Part shown: positions 43,214 to 51,130 of the stretch, piece after piece
Layout of the letters: every line of letters begins with the position of its first letter
Position numbering within the stretch: the stretch's first letter is position 1
Origin: an uncultured Clostridia bacterium
GTDB taxonomy: Bacteria > Bacillota > Clostridia > TANB77 > CAG-465
Assembly: GCA_934130595.1 (NCBI GenBank)
Contig: CAKOYF010000002.1
Coordinates: 116,556 to 180,555 of the forward strand
DNA: 64,000 nt
Direction of reading: 5' to 3'
Program-made: the position numbers and the translations under genes
Notes under the pieces: generated by a model
Database searches by the model: none
Seen by the model: the letters and a program-made list of their open reading frames with translations, nothing else
Told to the model about the DNA's origin: nothing

Positions 43214-43242
43214 AGTATAACATAATATTTTTTAAATTTCAA
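43214..43242 (-). promoter_or_regulatory. Promoter of the T-box valS transcript
   Basis: On the minus strand TTGAAA (43242-43237), 17-bp spacer, TATACT (43219-43214). Confidence 0.78.
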
Positions 43243-43383
43243 TACCAAAAAACTCAAAAAATAATATTATTGTACACAAAAGTGTAGAAATATGTTGAAA
43301 AATTATATGTAAATATTATACAATTAATATGATATATATTAGAAAAAAATTAGTTTTTAATTTTAAACATTGTTTACATAATA

Positions 43384-43412
43384 TTGAAAATATGGCGTAT
43401 ATGTGGTATAAT
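43384..43412 (+). promoter_or_regulatory. SigA promoter, extended -10 type
   Basis: TTGAAA 43384-43389, 17-bp spacer ending in TGG, TATAAT 43407-43412; 40 bp before the coiled-coil gene. Confidence 0.82.
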
Positions 43413-43451
43413 TATATATATGTAAATGAGATAATTAATAGGAGGGATAAT

Positions 43452-43808
43452 ATGATAGAAAAAGAAAAACTATTAAAAATTAAAGAAGAGTTTGAACTTG
43501 GAAATATAACAGAAGATCAAATGGATGATGAAACAAAAGAAGCAATTGCAAATATGTTTAAAGAGGAAATCCAAGAGAGCGAAAATAACATTGCAGAATA
43601 TGAAAAAGAGATTGAAGAAAGCAAAAAAGAAATAGAAAAAAATAAAGAAGAAACAAAGAAAACAAAAGAAGCAATTACAGATGTAATGAACGAAATTATT
43701 GAAACTAGAAAAGAAATAAAAGAGCTAGATAAAGAAATAGAAGAAAGCGAAAAAGAAATTGCAGAAAAAAGAAAAGAATTAAAAGATGTAGTAAATAATG
43801 AAGAATAA
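43452..43808 (+). CDS. Small coiled-coil protein
   Basis: 118 residues from ATG 43452 behind GGAGGG. After a short helical start (EFELGNITEDQMDDETKEAI), residues ~40-115 form heptad-like Glu/Lys/Ile repeats (EIEESKKEIEKNKEET, EIKELDKEIEESEKEI), a long continuous coiled coil without a membrane segment. Frames extending to 43329 run through the promoter and are not used. It is 15 bp upstream of the start of an anchored protein and in one operon with it; a scaffolding role is possible but unproven. Confidence 0.82.
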   Translation: MIEKEKLLKIKEEFELGNITEDQMDDETKEAIANMFKEEIQESENNIAEYEKEIEESKKEIEKNKEETKKTKEAITDVMNEIIETRKEIKELDKEIEESEKEIAEKRKELKDVVNNEE

Positions 43809-43823
43809 ATGGAGGAGAGAATT

Positions 43824-44639
43824 ATGTTTGTAAATTTAAAAGATTTAATGAGAAATAGAAACGAAGCTAGAAAAAGAGAGTATGCAGCAGCTAAGAATCT
43901 TCAAATGGTTAGAAATGATAAAGAGGCAAGTAGAAGAGAAAAGTATGCTTCAATGCAAAGACTACATGAGAGTCAAGAATTAGCTAACAGTTTTAATAAA
44001 GAGAAAAATAAAAGAAGTACTAAAAAAGAAAAATTAAAAACAGTAGTTGTTGGCCTTTCTTGTGCAGCTGTTCTAACAGGTATTGCATTTGGCATAGATC
44101 AATATAAAAGACAAAGAAGACAACCTTTAGTAAATTCAGATTATTCTAATGTAAGTAGAGATAATGATGATGAAAAATATCAAGAACCAGTAACAGAAGC
44201 TGTAGAAGAAAAAGTCGAAGATACAAAAGGATCTACTTCTTCAAAAACTAAAGCAAAAGTAAAAGATGAAGAAAAAATAGAAACAACTTACCAAAGTAAT
44301 GGTGATGTTAAAAATGCTAAAACAGAAGTTAAATCAGAAGAAAAAACAACAATAAAATCTGTAGATAATGCAGCTGAAATAAAAAAACAAGAAGAAGAAA
44401 TCAAAAAAGAAACAGATTCAGGTAAAAAGAGAACAGAACTTTCAAATGGTATCACTGCAGTTACAGATAATACTACTAAAAAAGATCAAAATACAACTGT
44501 AAAAGAAGATAAAAAAGCAGAAGTTGTAAAATCTGAAGAATCTAAAACAACTGTAGAAAATAAAACACAAAATAGTACTAATACAGCTAAAGCTCCACAA
44601 GAAGCAAGTGATAAGGACTTAGATGATTGGCTTAGATAA
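43824..44639 (+). CDS. Single-pass membrane protein with repetitive charged tail
   Basis: 271 residues from ATG 43824 (GGAGGAGAG upstream). A basic N-terminal helix (~1-65, RNRNEARKREYAAAKNL), one membrane span (about 74-92, VVVGLSCAAVLTGIAFGI), then a low-complexity Lys/Glu/Thr tail. The tail holds GKKRTELSNGITAVTDNTT and ends ASDKDLDDWLR. Both elements recur in the 45095 protein, so the two are paralogues. Function unknown. Confidence 0.8.
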   Translation: MFVNLKDLMRNRNEARKREYAAAKNLQMVRNDKEASRREKYASMQRLHESQELANSFNKEKNKRSTKKEKLKTVVVGLSCAAVLTGIAFGIDQYKRQRRQPLVNSDYSNVSRDNDDEKYQEPVTEAVEEKVEDTKGSTSSKTKAKVKDEEKIETTYQSNGDVKNAKTEVKSEEKTTIKSVDNAAEIKKQEEEIKKETDSGKKRTELSNGITAVTDNTTKKDQNTTVKEDKKAEVVKSEESKTTVENKTQNSTNTAKAPQEASDKDLDDWLR

Positions 44640-44654
44640 TTAAAATAAAAACAG

Positions 44655-44702
44655 AATACATCCTAATGTTGAAATAAAAACAACATTTTGGATGTATTTT
44701 TT
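44655..44702 (+). terminator. Intrinsic terminator
   Basis: AATACATCC.AATGTTG / CAACATT.GGATGTATT stem then T6. Confidence 0.85.
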
Positions 44703-44724
44703 ATATGTCTATAGGTAAAATATA

Positions 44725-44753
44725 TTGATTTTTATGTCAAATGATGTTATAAT
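44725..44753 (+). promoter_or_regulatory. Upstream tandem promoter of the 45095 gene
   Basis: TTGATT 44725-44730, 17-bp spacer, TATAAT 44748-44753. Confidence 0.7.
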
Positions 44754-44840
44754 ATAAGTACAACTTGTATTACCCATATTATATGGAAAAATACAACGAT
44801 TGTAACAATGATGACGTAAGTTATCAAATGATTACAAAAG

Positions 44841-44869
44841 TTGAATTTTACATAAAAATGTGGTATAAT
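44841..44869 (+). promoter_or_regulatory. Downstream tandem promoter of the 45095 gene
   Basis: TTGAAT 44841-44846, 17-bp spacer ending TGG, TATAAT 44864-44869. The transcript would carry a leader of about 220 bases. Confidence 0.8.
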
Positions 44870-44893
44870 ATAAGTATAAAAATAAACTTTGTA

Positions 44894-45078
44894 TAAAAAG
44901 TAATTACTTTTTATGTATGAATAAAAAATCTGAGGGTTCTAGTATAATTGTTTACTGGAATTATTTTGTTTATACACTAAAGGAAATTACTGGTTACTGG
45001 TTTATTTAAAAAGGCTTATGCGGAGCCTAATAATCCGTAAATATTTTAAAGAACCCTATAGTTATTCCAGACTATAGT
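44894..45078 (+). ncRNA. Structured 5' leader RNA of the 45095 gene (candidate)
   Basis: A perfect 20-base palindrome lies at 44894-44913. AGGGTTCT (44933-44940) pairs with AGAACCCT (45050-45057), enclosing a domain with hairpin AGGCT/AGCCT (45012-45028). The CGG in that hairpin loop can pair with CCG at 45035-45037, a pseudoknot. A further hairpin CTATAGT/ACTATAG (45056-45078) ends just before the ribosome site GGGAAAGGAG. The helix set suggests a regulatory leader; I do not recognise a named riboswitch. Confidence 0.5.
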
Positions 45079-45094
45079 GGGAAAGGAGAAAAAA

Positions 45095-46300
45095 ATGGAA
45101 AAATTATTAAAGGAAAAAAATCCAGTAGTAAAAAACACTGGATTAGTTGTAGCAGGGGCTGCTGCAACAAAGTTATTAGAGGTAGGATGTATACCTCTAG
45201 TGTTGGGAGTAGTAGCTTTTGTAGCTACTATGTTATGGATTGTGAAAACAATCAAATCTGGTAAGGGAAATCTTACTAGAAAAGCCAAAGTATTAATGGT
45301 TGCTTTAGCAGCTATTAGTACAATTAGTTTAATTTATGGTATATACCATAAATTAAATTGTCACAACTTAAATGTTGCTGATGAAGCAACAAATGAAGTT
45401 GTAACAGAAACTACATCAGATACAGATGAAAAACCAGTAGAAGAAGAAAAAGAAGAACCAACTGAAGATGTTGATTCAAAAGTTGAAACTTCAAATGCTG
45501 GAAAAATTACTACTTCTAGAGGATATTGTCCTCAAGAAGACAGAATTGAAGTAACTTACGGAAACGTAGGTGGAAACAATTCTGGAGCCAATTCAACATC
45601 TGCAAACACAAATGTAGTAGATCCGGCAAAGGAAACACTACATGTAAAAGCAGAAGATAAATCAGCACAAGATGAAGAAATTGCTAAAGATGTTGAAAAT
45701 GGAAAACAAAAGACAGAATTATCTGATGGAATTATAGCAACTACAGATAAGACTACAGAAGAAAAATCAGATAATAAAGACAGTAATGAAGAAAAAGCAA
45801 CAATGGACAAAGACAATGCAGAAAAAGTTACATCAGGAGAAGACAAAAAAGAAGAACCAAAAGAAGAAAAAGCAGAAGAATCTAAACCATCAGAAGCATC
45901 TGATGACGAATTAGATGATATGCTAAAAGCTACTGAAACAATTGAAGATTTACCAAAAATCGATTTTGTTGAAGTGAACGCAGAAGTTTTTCCAAAAGAA
46001 GACACAAAAGATGTTGAAGAAAAACCAGCAGATGAAATTGTTGAAGAAGTAGAACAAACAGAAAAGGCAGTAGAAGTAAAAGCTATTGATGGATTTACAG
46101 GAAGTATAAATTCAACAATGCAATTCCAAATCAGTGGAGATAACATCAAAATTGATGGGTTAGATGGTTTAGAATATTCATTTAACAATGGATATCTAAA
46201 CATACAAACTGGGGCAGAAGCCACAGTATTAACTATTGAAATCAGCAACAGTGTTAGTTCAGTGACATTTGATGTCATTGTAAATGGCATAGTTAAATAG
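45095..46300 (+). CDS. Membrane protein with long acidic tail and C-terminal beta domain
   Basis: 401 residues from ATG 45095 (AAAGGAG upstream; the GTG at 45077 is part of the ribosome site region). Two hydrophobic segments (about 15-48 and 63-84), then a low-complexity Glu/Lys/Ser tail with GKQKTELSDGIIATTDKTT and ASDDELDDMLK, both shared with the 43824 protein. The C-terminal ~75 residues (GFTGSINSTMQFQISGDNIKIDGLDGLEYSFNNG in outline) form a beta-rich domain. Probably cell-surface. Function unknown; expression probably governed by the structured leader. Confidence 0.82.
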   Translation: MEKLLKEKNPVVKNTGLVVAGAAATKLLEVGCIPLVLGVVAFVATMLWIVKTIKSGKGNLTRKAKVLMVALAAISTISLIYGIYHKLNCHNLNVADEATNEVVTETTSDTDEKPVEEEKEEPTEDVDSKVETSNAGKITTSRGYCPQEDRIEVTYGNVGGNNSGANSTSANTNVVDPAKETLHVKAEDKSAQDEEIAKDVENGKQKTELSDGIIATTDKTTEEKSDNKDSNEEKATMDKDNAEKVTSGEDKKEEPKEEKAEESKPSEASDDELDDMLKATETIEDLPKIDFVEVNAEVFPKEDTKDVEEKPADEIVEEVEQTEKAVEVKAIDGFTGSINSTMQFQISGDNIKIDGLDGLEYSFNNGYLNIQTGAEATVLTIEISNSVSSVTFDVIVNGIVK

Positions 46301-46337
46301 TTTCAATAGAATATAAGTAAATTAACTTTTTTAAAAA

Positions 46338-46648
46338 AGTTGGACACATTTGATCGAAATCTTATATATTTGAGTTAGACGAAAGTCTACCCAGAAAAAA
46401 AGAAATCGAAAGAATGTGGGAGTGTATAAACGTAAAAAAATAAAGTGGTGTGTTGAGTATGTTATGTGGTATTATATGAAGACGAAAGTCCATTAGAATA
46501 CGATATAATGTATTAGTTACGTAAGTACATGATTGTGTGAAATCGAAAGAGGAAGCACAAGATAAGCATTTCATCGAATTGCAATTGAGTATGAGAGGCA
46601 ATTTGAACGATGAAAATATATTGGAATGAAAATCCAATGTGTCCCACT
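46338..46648 (+). ncRNA. Large structured RNA candidate (~311 nt)
   Basis: AGTTGGACACATT (46338-46350) pairs with AATGTGTCCCACT (46636-46648) with one mismatch, closing a domain. Inside are two GAAA-tetraloop hairpins (AGAC-GAAA-GTCT at 46377-46388; GAC-GAAA-GTC at 46481-46490), CCCA/TGGG (46390-46420), TTGTG/CACAA (46533-46560), and a long hairpin CATTTCATCG.AATTGC with its complement (46567-46615). GNRA loops read correctly only on the plus strand. No credible reading frame exists. I cannot assign a named RNA family. Confidence 0.65.
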
Positions 46649-46663
46649 TTTATAAATTACAAA

Positions 46664-46701
46664 AAAACAACGAGATTATAATTAATTCGATGTTTTTTTT
46701 T
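46664..46701 (+). terminator. Terminator after the structured RNA
   Basis: ACAACGA / TCGATGT stem (one mismatch) followed by nine T. Confidence 0.65.
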
Positions 46702-46724
46702 GCCTTTTTTCAGGCATAAAAAAG

Positions 46725-46744
46725 GCTATCCCCGAAGGGATAGC
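46725..46744 (-). terminator. Strong UUCG-loop terminator of the tRNA-like unit
   Basis: On the minus strand GCTATCCC-TTCG-GGGATAGC followed by CTTTTTT. Confidence 0.88.
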
Positions 46745-46790
46745 TTGAAAAAAAATTATTAAAAAGGATTACTCTAATCTTACGACTAGG

Positions 46791-46856
46791 GTAAGTAGAC
46801 CAGATTCGAACTGGCACACCGTCTAAGACGAGCTCTTCCGTGGTTGAGCTTACTAC
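46791..46856 (-). ncRNA. tRNA-like RNA, degenerate
   Basis: The minus strand has a normal T arm (GCCAG-TTCGAAT-CTGGT) and a D-arm-like hairpin (GCTC-AACCACGGAA-GAGC), but only ~16 bases separate them where ~23 are needed, so there is no proper anticodon arm. The ends GTAGTAAG and CTACTTAC nearly match but cannot form one clean acceptor stem. The start of the RNA coincides with the expected transcription start of its own promoter. It is either a tRNA relic or a tRNA-mimicking small RNA. Confidence 0.6.
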
Positions 46857-46862
46857 ATTTAC

Positions 46863-46891
46863 ATTATAGCATAGGTAAAATTAAATTTCAA
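46863..46891 (-). promoter_or_regulatory. Promoter of the tRNA-like unit
   Basis: On the minus strand TTGAAA (46891-46886), 17-bp spacer, TATAAT (46868-46863). Confidence 0.82.
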
Positions 46892-46934
46892 GTGTCTTGT
46901 TTTATATGATATAATTATTTTTAGGAGTAAGAGT

Positions 46935-47828
46935 ATGTGTAAATATAAAAATTGTAAAATATGCCCAAGAGAATGCGGTGTGGATAGATCTAAGCAAGCG
47001 GGAGCTTGTGGAGCAACAGATAAAATGAAAGTTGCACTAGTATCAATACATAACTATGAAGAACCATGTATAAGTGGAACAGAAGGCTCAGGAACAGTAT
47101 TTTTTTCTAATTGCAATTTAAGATGTGTATATTGTCAAAATTTTAAAATTTCTAGGGATGGATATGGAAAAGAAATAACAGTTCAAAGACTAGCAGATAT
47201 TTTTATTGAGCAACAAAATAGGGGAGTAAACAATATTAATTTAGTAACTCCAACTATGTATGTTGATCAAATAATTGAGAGCATAAAAATTGCAAGAAAA
47301 AATGGACTTAAAATACCAATAGTATATAATTCTAGTGGATATGAAAAAGTAGAAACAATAAAAAAACTTGCAGGATACATAGATATATATTTACCAGATT
47401 TTAAATATGCTAGTAATAGATTAGCATTAAGATATTCTGGTGTAAATAATTATGTTGAATCAGCTATATCTAGTATTTCTGAAATGATAAAACAGGTTGG
47501 TAAACCAGTTTTTAATGATAAAGGAATAATGGTAAAAGGTGTTGTTATACGTCATATGATACTACCAAACAATGTTTTGAACTCTAAAATGGTATTAAAA
47601 AATATTGCTAAGCTTTTTAAAGATGATACAATGGTAAGTGTTATGGCACAATATTTTCCAACAGGAAATGCTGCAAAGTATCCAGAAATTAACAGAAAAA
47701 TAACTAAAGAAGAACTTGCAGAAGTAGAAGAATGTTTAGAAGATTTAAACATAACAAATGGATATATACAAGAGTTAGGAGAACATGAAGAAGAGTATGT
47801 TCCAGACTTTAATTTAGATAATATATAA
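46935..47828 (+). CDS. PflA-like radical SAM protein
   Basis: 297 residues. CKICPRECGVDRSKQAGACG at the N-terminus is the Cys-rich lead typical of this PflA-related group, followed by VFFSNCNLRCVYCQNF with the CX3CX2C motif that holds the SAM [4Fe-4S] cluster, LVTPTMYVDQII and the barrel strands IYLPDFKYA, VKGVVIRHMILP. Members are annotated as PflA-like or AmmeMemoRadiSam-type enzymes, many of unknown substrate. It has a weak AGGAG ribosome site and no pyruvate formate-lyase gene beside it. Confidence 0.92.
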   Translation: MCKYKNCKICPRECGVDRSKQAGACGATDKMKVALVSIHNYEEPCISGTEGSGTVFFSNCNLRCVYCQNFKISRDGYGKEITVQRLADIFIEQQNRGVNNINLVTPTMYVDQIIESIKIARKNGLKIPIVYNSSGYEKVETIKKLAGYIDIYLPDFKYASNRLALRYSGVNNYVESAISSISEMIKQVGKPVFNDKGIMVKGVVIRHMILPNNVLNSKMVLKNIAKLFKDDTMVSVMAQYFPTGNAAKYPEINRKITKEELAEVEECLEDLNITNGYIQELGEHEEEYVPDFNLDNI

Positions 47829-47877
47829 TAACATAAATTTAAAATCATCTCATATATTGTACTATGAGGTGATTTTT

Positions 47878-48744
47878 TTGGTATTATTTACAAAAATGCA
47901 GGGGTGTGGAAATGACTATGTATATATAAATAATGACATTGAAAAAATTAAGGATATGTCTTCTTTTACAAAAAAAGTGTCAAACAGAAACTTTGGAGTT
48001 GGTTCTGATGGTTGTATATTCATATTTAAAGAATTTTTAGCAGATGAGATGAATAGTGATAACTCAGAAAAAGTAGATGTGTATTTTAGAATTTTTAATC
48101 CAGATGGTAGTGAAGCTAGTATGTGTGGCAATGGTATAAGGTGTGTTGCAAAATATGTATATGAAAAAGGAATAGTAAATAGAAAAAGAATGAAAATTGG
48201 AACTATGTCAGGAATAAAAGACGTTGAAGTATATGTAAAAGATAATGAAGTAGATAAAATTAAAGTAAATATGGGAGTACCAGTATTTAATTCAGATATA
48301 CTTGAAATAAATTATCCTAAAGAAATAATAATTAATGAAAGATTTTTAATTGAGGATAAGGAACTATATTTAACTTGTTTATCTGTTGGAAATATTCATA
48401 CTGTAGTATTTGTAGAAGATGTGGATAATATAGATATTGAAAAGTACGGAAAAGCAATAGAAAATATGGATATTTTTAAAGATAGAACAAATGTAGAGTT
48501 TGTTCAACCAATAGACAGAGAAAATATAAAAATAAGAGTATGGGAAAGAGGTGTTGGAGAAACCCTAGCGTGTGGCACAGGTGCAACAGCATCAGTGATT
48601 GCAGGATATTTAAATGGTATCACAGAAAATATATGTAATGTTATATTAAAAGGTGGTATTTTAGAAATAAGATATAACGAAATAAACAATGAATTATGCA
48701 TGATAGGTGAAGCAAAAATGGTATATGAGGGAAAACTATATTGA
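47878..48744 (+). CDS. dapF: Diaminopimelate epimerase
   Basis: 288 residues, starting with TTG 47878 because GAGGTGA lies 5 bp upstream and the product then begins VLFTKMQGCGNDYVYIN, the family start. Both catalytic Cys are present: MCGNGIRCVAKY and LACGTGATAS, as is FNPDGSEASMC. It interconverts LL- and meso-diaminopimelate for lysine and peptidoglycan synthesis. The TTG start may lower translation. Confidence 0.95.
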   Translation: MVLFTKMQGCGNDYVYINNDIEKIKDMSSFTKKVSNRNFGVGSDGCIFIFKEFLADEMNSDNSEKVDVYFRIFNPDGSEASMCGNGIRCVAKYVYEKGIVNRKRMKIGTMSGIKDVEVYVKDNEVDKIKVNMGVPVFNSDILEINYPKEIIINERFLIEDKELYLTCLSVGNIHTVVFVEDVDNIDIEKYGKAIENMDIFKDRTNVEFVQPIDRENIKIRVWERGVGETLACGTGATASVIAGYLNGITENICNVILKGGILEIRYNEINNELCMIGEAKMVYEGKLY

Positions 48745-48788
48745 GTAATTGCATTAATTGGGATATAATATGTGTTAGGTGATAATAA

Positions 48789-49352
48789 ATGAATTTAAAA
48801 AAAGAATTAGAAGAGTATGTTCCAGTTAATGAACAAGAAGAAAAAGATAAAGAAATTATGTTAAAATCATTTGAAGATTTTGACGATGTGTTAAAAAGAG
48901 ATAATGAGTATTTACATTTTACATCTTCAGCTGTAGTAGTAAATAAAAATAGAGATAAAGTATTAATGATTTATCATAACATATATAATTCATGGGGATG
49001 GGTTGGAGGCCATGCTGATGGCGAAGAAGACCTATTAGCAGTAGCACTAAGAGAAGTAAATGAAGAAACATCTGTATCAAATATAAAAGTATTAGGAGAT
49101 GGAAAAATAATGGCTATAGATACATTACCAGTTGCAGGTCATGTAAAAAGAGGAAAGTATGTAAATGCTCATATACATTTGTCTGTAGCATATATATTTG
49201 AAGCAGATGAAAATGAGCAAATAAAGATAAAGCCAGACGAAAATAGTAATGTTAAATGGCAAGATATAGACAAGATGGTAGAATTATCTACAGAGCCACA
49301 TATGAAACCTGTATATAAGAAAATGATAGATAAAGTAAAACAATTAGGATAA
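48789..49352 (+). CDS. NUDIX hydrolase
   Basis: 187 residues. The Nudix box GGHADGEEDLLAVALREVNEET (split here: GX5EX7REVxEE) is complete and binds Mg2+. An N-terminal ~40-residue helical part with EEYVPVNEQEEKD is typical of NUDIX proteins annotated as phosphohydrolases with unknown nucleotide substrate. AGGTGATAATA precedes the ATG. It follows dapF by 44 bp. Confidence 0.93.
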   Translation: MNLKKELEEYVPVNEQEEKDKEIMLKSFEDFDDVLKRDNEYLHFTSSAVVVNKNRDKVLMIYHNIYNSWGWVGGHADGEEDLLAVALREVNEETSVSNIKVLGDGKIMAIDTLPVAGHVKRGKYVNAHIHLSVAYIFEADENEQIKIKPDENSNVKWQDIDKMVELSTEPHMKPVYKKMIDKVKQLG

Positions 49353-49431
49353 TAATTATGAAATTTGTTGTTTTTTTAATAAAAAGATTATATAATTAAA
49401 ATATTAATAAAGTTAATACTGGAGGGAGTTT

Positions 49432-50142
49432 ATGGAAATAAGAGAAATCTTTGATACTATTGAAAGTGACCCTTGTATGGATAAAGATCTTCAAAAGGAT
49501 ATTTTAGAGAAGATTGAAAACATTGCTAAAGCTGACTTATTAGTTGACGGATTAGAAGAAAAAATAGAGCAGCACAAGGACGAGCTTTCAGAGAAAGAAT
49601 TAAAATATATAATTAATAAGTGTATATCGTATAAAAGTGTTTTCTATAGATTCAGAAATGGTGGAATTGTAGATTATGATCAATTAAATGAGATAACAAA
49701 GAGAATTTTTGAGCTAGAGGAAAGCATTAGGAAAAATGATTTCCACGTATGGAAAGAAGAATTATTAGCATATAAGGGCTCTAAGTTAGATAAAGAAGAG
49801 GACAAGATGTTAAAAAATATGCTTATGGTAGTTCCAGAAGAAAAAAATGTGGTAGAAAAGATAACTCGCATGTTTAAAAGAGCAATGTGGAAAATGCAAC
49901 AAAAGGCAAAGAAAAAAGTAGATAATAAAGAGGTAATTGAGCTTCCACAAAATAACATAGATATTGCACTTCATGATGAAGAGTACGAAAAAATAGAAAA
50001 GAAGAAAAAAGACGAGAAATCTCAAGAAAGTGATGAAGATATAGAAGAAAAATTAGAAGATAAATTTGGTGAAGAATTTGTTGATACAGATGAAAGTAAA
50101 AAAGAAGATAAAGTTAATGCTGAGAAAAAAGATGAAAAATAA
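49432..50142 (+). CDS. Helical protein with acidic tail, unknown
   Basis: 236 residues, soluble, all-helical by composition, with a basic patch (RMFKRAMWKMQQKAKKKV, about 143-160) and a Lys/Glu/Asp-rich C-terminal 60 residues. GGAGGGAG precedes the ATG. Not recognised. It is the first of five consecutive small unknown genes, the later four of which each have a consensus promoter and terminator. Confidence 0.75.
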   Translation: MEIREIFDTIESDPCMDKDLQKDILEKIENIAKADLLVDGLEEKIEQHKDELSEKELKYIINKCISYKSVFYRFRNGGIVDYDQLNEITKRIFELEESIRKNDFHVWKEELLAYKGSKLDKEEDKMLKNMLMVVPEEKNVVEKITRMFKRAMWKMQQKAKKKVDNKEVIELPQNNIDIALHDEEYEKIEKKKKDEKSQESDEDIEEKLEDKFGEEFVDTDESKKEDKVNAEKKDEK

Positions 50143-50149
50143 ATAATAT

Positions 50150-50184
50150 AAGAGCTTGAAATGATGAATTTCAAGCTCTTTTGT
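50150..50184 (+). terminator. Intrinsic terminator
   Basis: AAGAGCTTGAAAT / ATTTCAAGCTCTT with a 4-base-class loop, then T. Confidence 0.88.
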
Positions 50185-50256
50185 GATAATTTTATGAATA
50201 TGAAGTGTTGAAAAAGGATAAATTACTCTTATGTAACTTTTAAGTCGGATAATTCA

Positions 50257-50285
50257 TTGAAATACTAAGGTTTTTAATGTATAAT
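50257..50285 (+). promoter_or_regulatory. SigA promoter
   Basis: TTGAAA 50257-50262, 17-bp spacer ending TG, TATAAT 50280-50285. Confidence 0.82.
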
Positions 50286-50358
50286 ATTAATATAACATGT
50301 TGTATAGGATACATAGTGATAATTATTGATTATGGATAAAAAATAGGAGGTATTCTGA

Positions 50359-50958
50359 ATGAAAAAATTAGGAGTAGAGGATGGAAAATTAGTTTTATAT
50401 CTTCAAAAGCGGGATGTAGAAATTTTGAGTACAATCAAAGAAAATGTAAGATCAAGTTTTTTTGAGGAAGAATCAATAGCAAAAGATGAGTGTGAGGATG
50501 AGTATTATAAAATAACAAATCCAGATAATATGAATTATATAAAAAAATTATCATTCATACCGTCATATGAAAGACTATATGCTATGGACGTATGCGATTT
50601 ATGTGTGCTTGAAAATATGCATAGCAGTGTTTTGCAAAAACTAACATGTTTACCAAAGCATCTAGATTCTGACGAGGAAGAAGGAACAAACTATGATTTC
50701 TTAAATGGTGTAAAAACTGTTGATCAAAGTCTTGTATCCAAGCTTGATAGTGCAAAGAGTAACAAGGAATATAGAAGAATAGTTTATATATTAAAGCAAC
50801 AAGTAAGATGCTATAACTATTCAGTAAGACAAATGCTTAACTATAAAATTAAAAAACAAGAAGAGGAAGAAGCAAAAAGAAGAGAAGAAAACAAATTTTC
50901 TGTTAAAAAAATGATCAAAAAAATTAGAAGAAAAAATCCAGTCGATGAGGAGAAGTAA
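50359..50958 (+). CDS. Unknown soluble protein with basic C-terminus
   Basis: 199 residues. LVLYLQKRDVEILSTI at the start, two Cys-containing segments (AMDVCDLCVLENM, KLTCLPKHL), and a Lys/Arg-rich tail (KKMIKKIRRK). AGGAGG precedes the ATG. The terminator stem begins within the last codons. Not recognised. Confidence 0.75.
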   Translation: MKKLGVEDGKLVLYLQKRDVEILSTIKENVRSSFFEEESIAKDECEDEYYKITNPDNMNYIKKLSFIPSYERLYAMDVCDLCVLENMHSSVLQKLTCLPKHLDSDEEEGTNYDFLNGVKTVDQSLVSKLDSAKSNKEYRRIVYILKQQVRCYNYSVRQMLNYKIKKQEEEEAKRREENKFSVKKMIKKIRRKNPVDEEK

Positions 50959-50977
50959 TACTTTTTCTCATCTTTTT
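50944..50977 (+). terminator. Terminator overlapping the stop codon
   Basis: GATGAG.AGAAGT / ACTT.TCTCATC stem then T5; its 5' arm is coding sequence. Confidence 0.8.
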
Positions 50978-50999
50978 ATTTACTAAATTACATTAATAG

Positions 51000-51028
51000 T
51001 TGACATAATCTAAAATAAATGGTATAAT
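51000..51028 (+). promoter_or_regulatory. SigA promoter
   Basis: TTGACA 51000-51005, 17-bp spacer ending TGG, TATAAT 51023-51028. Confidence 0.88.
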
Positions 51029-51130
51029 ATTTTTGCATTTGATATATTTAAGATGTCAGTCATGATTATGCAGATATGTAAAATCTTTATTATAATGGAT
51101 GCAAATATTAGAAATTAGGAGGAAGAAAAT

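Noticed and set aside
45556..46290. Long minus-strand reading frame (~244 codons, Ser-rich) opposite the 45095 gene
   Set aside because: It is the mirror of a Glu/Lys/Thr-rich coding sequence, which automatically gives Ser/Phe-rich antisense frames; no ribosome site, and the plus-strand gene has a clear start and domain plan.
46362..46637. Minus-strand frame of 91 codons over the structured RNA region
   Set aside because: No ribosome site, odd composition, and the plus strand shows consistent helices with GNRA loops; better explained as ncRNA.
46791..46856. Standard functional tRNA call
   Set aside because: Spacing between the D-like arm and T arm is about seven bases too short for an anticodon arm, and the acceptor strands do not pair cleanly; reported as tRNA-like instead.
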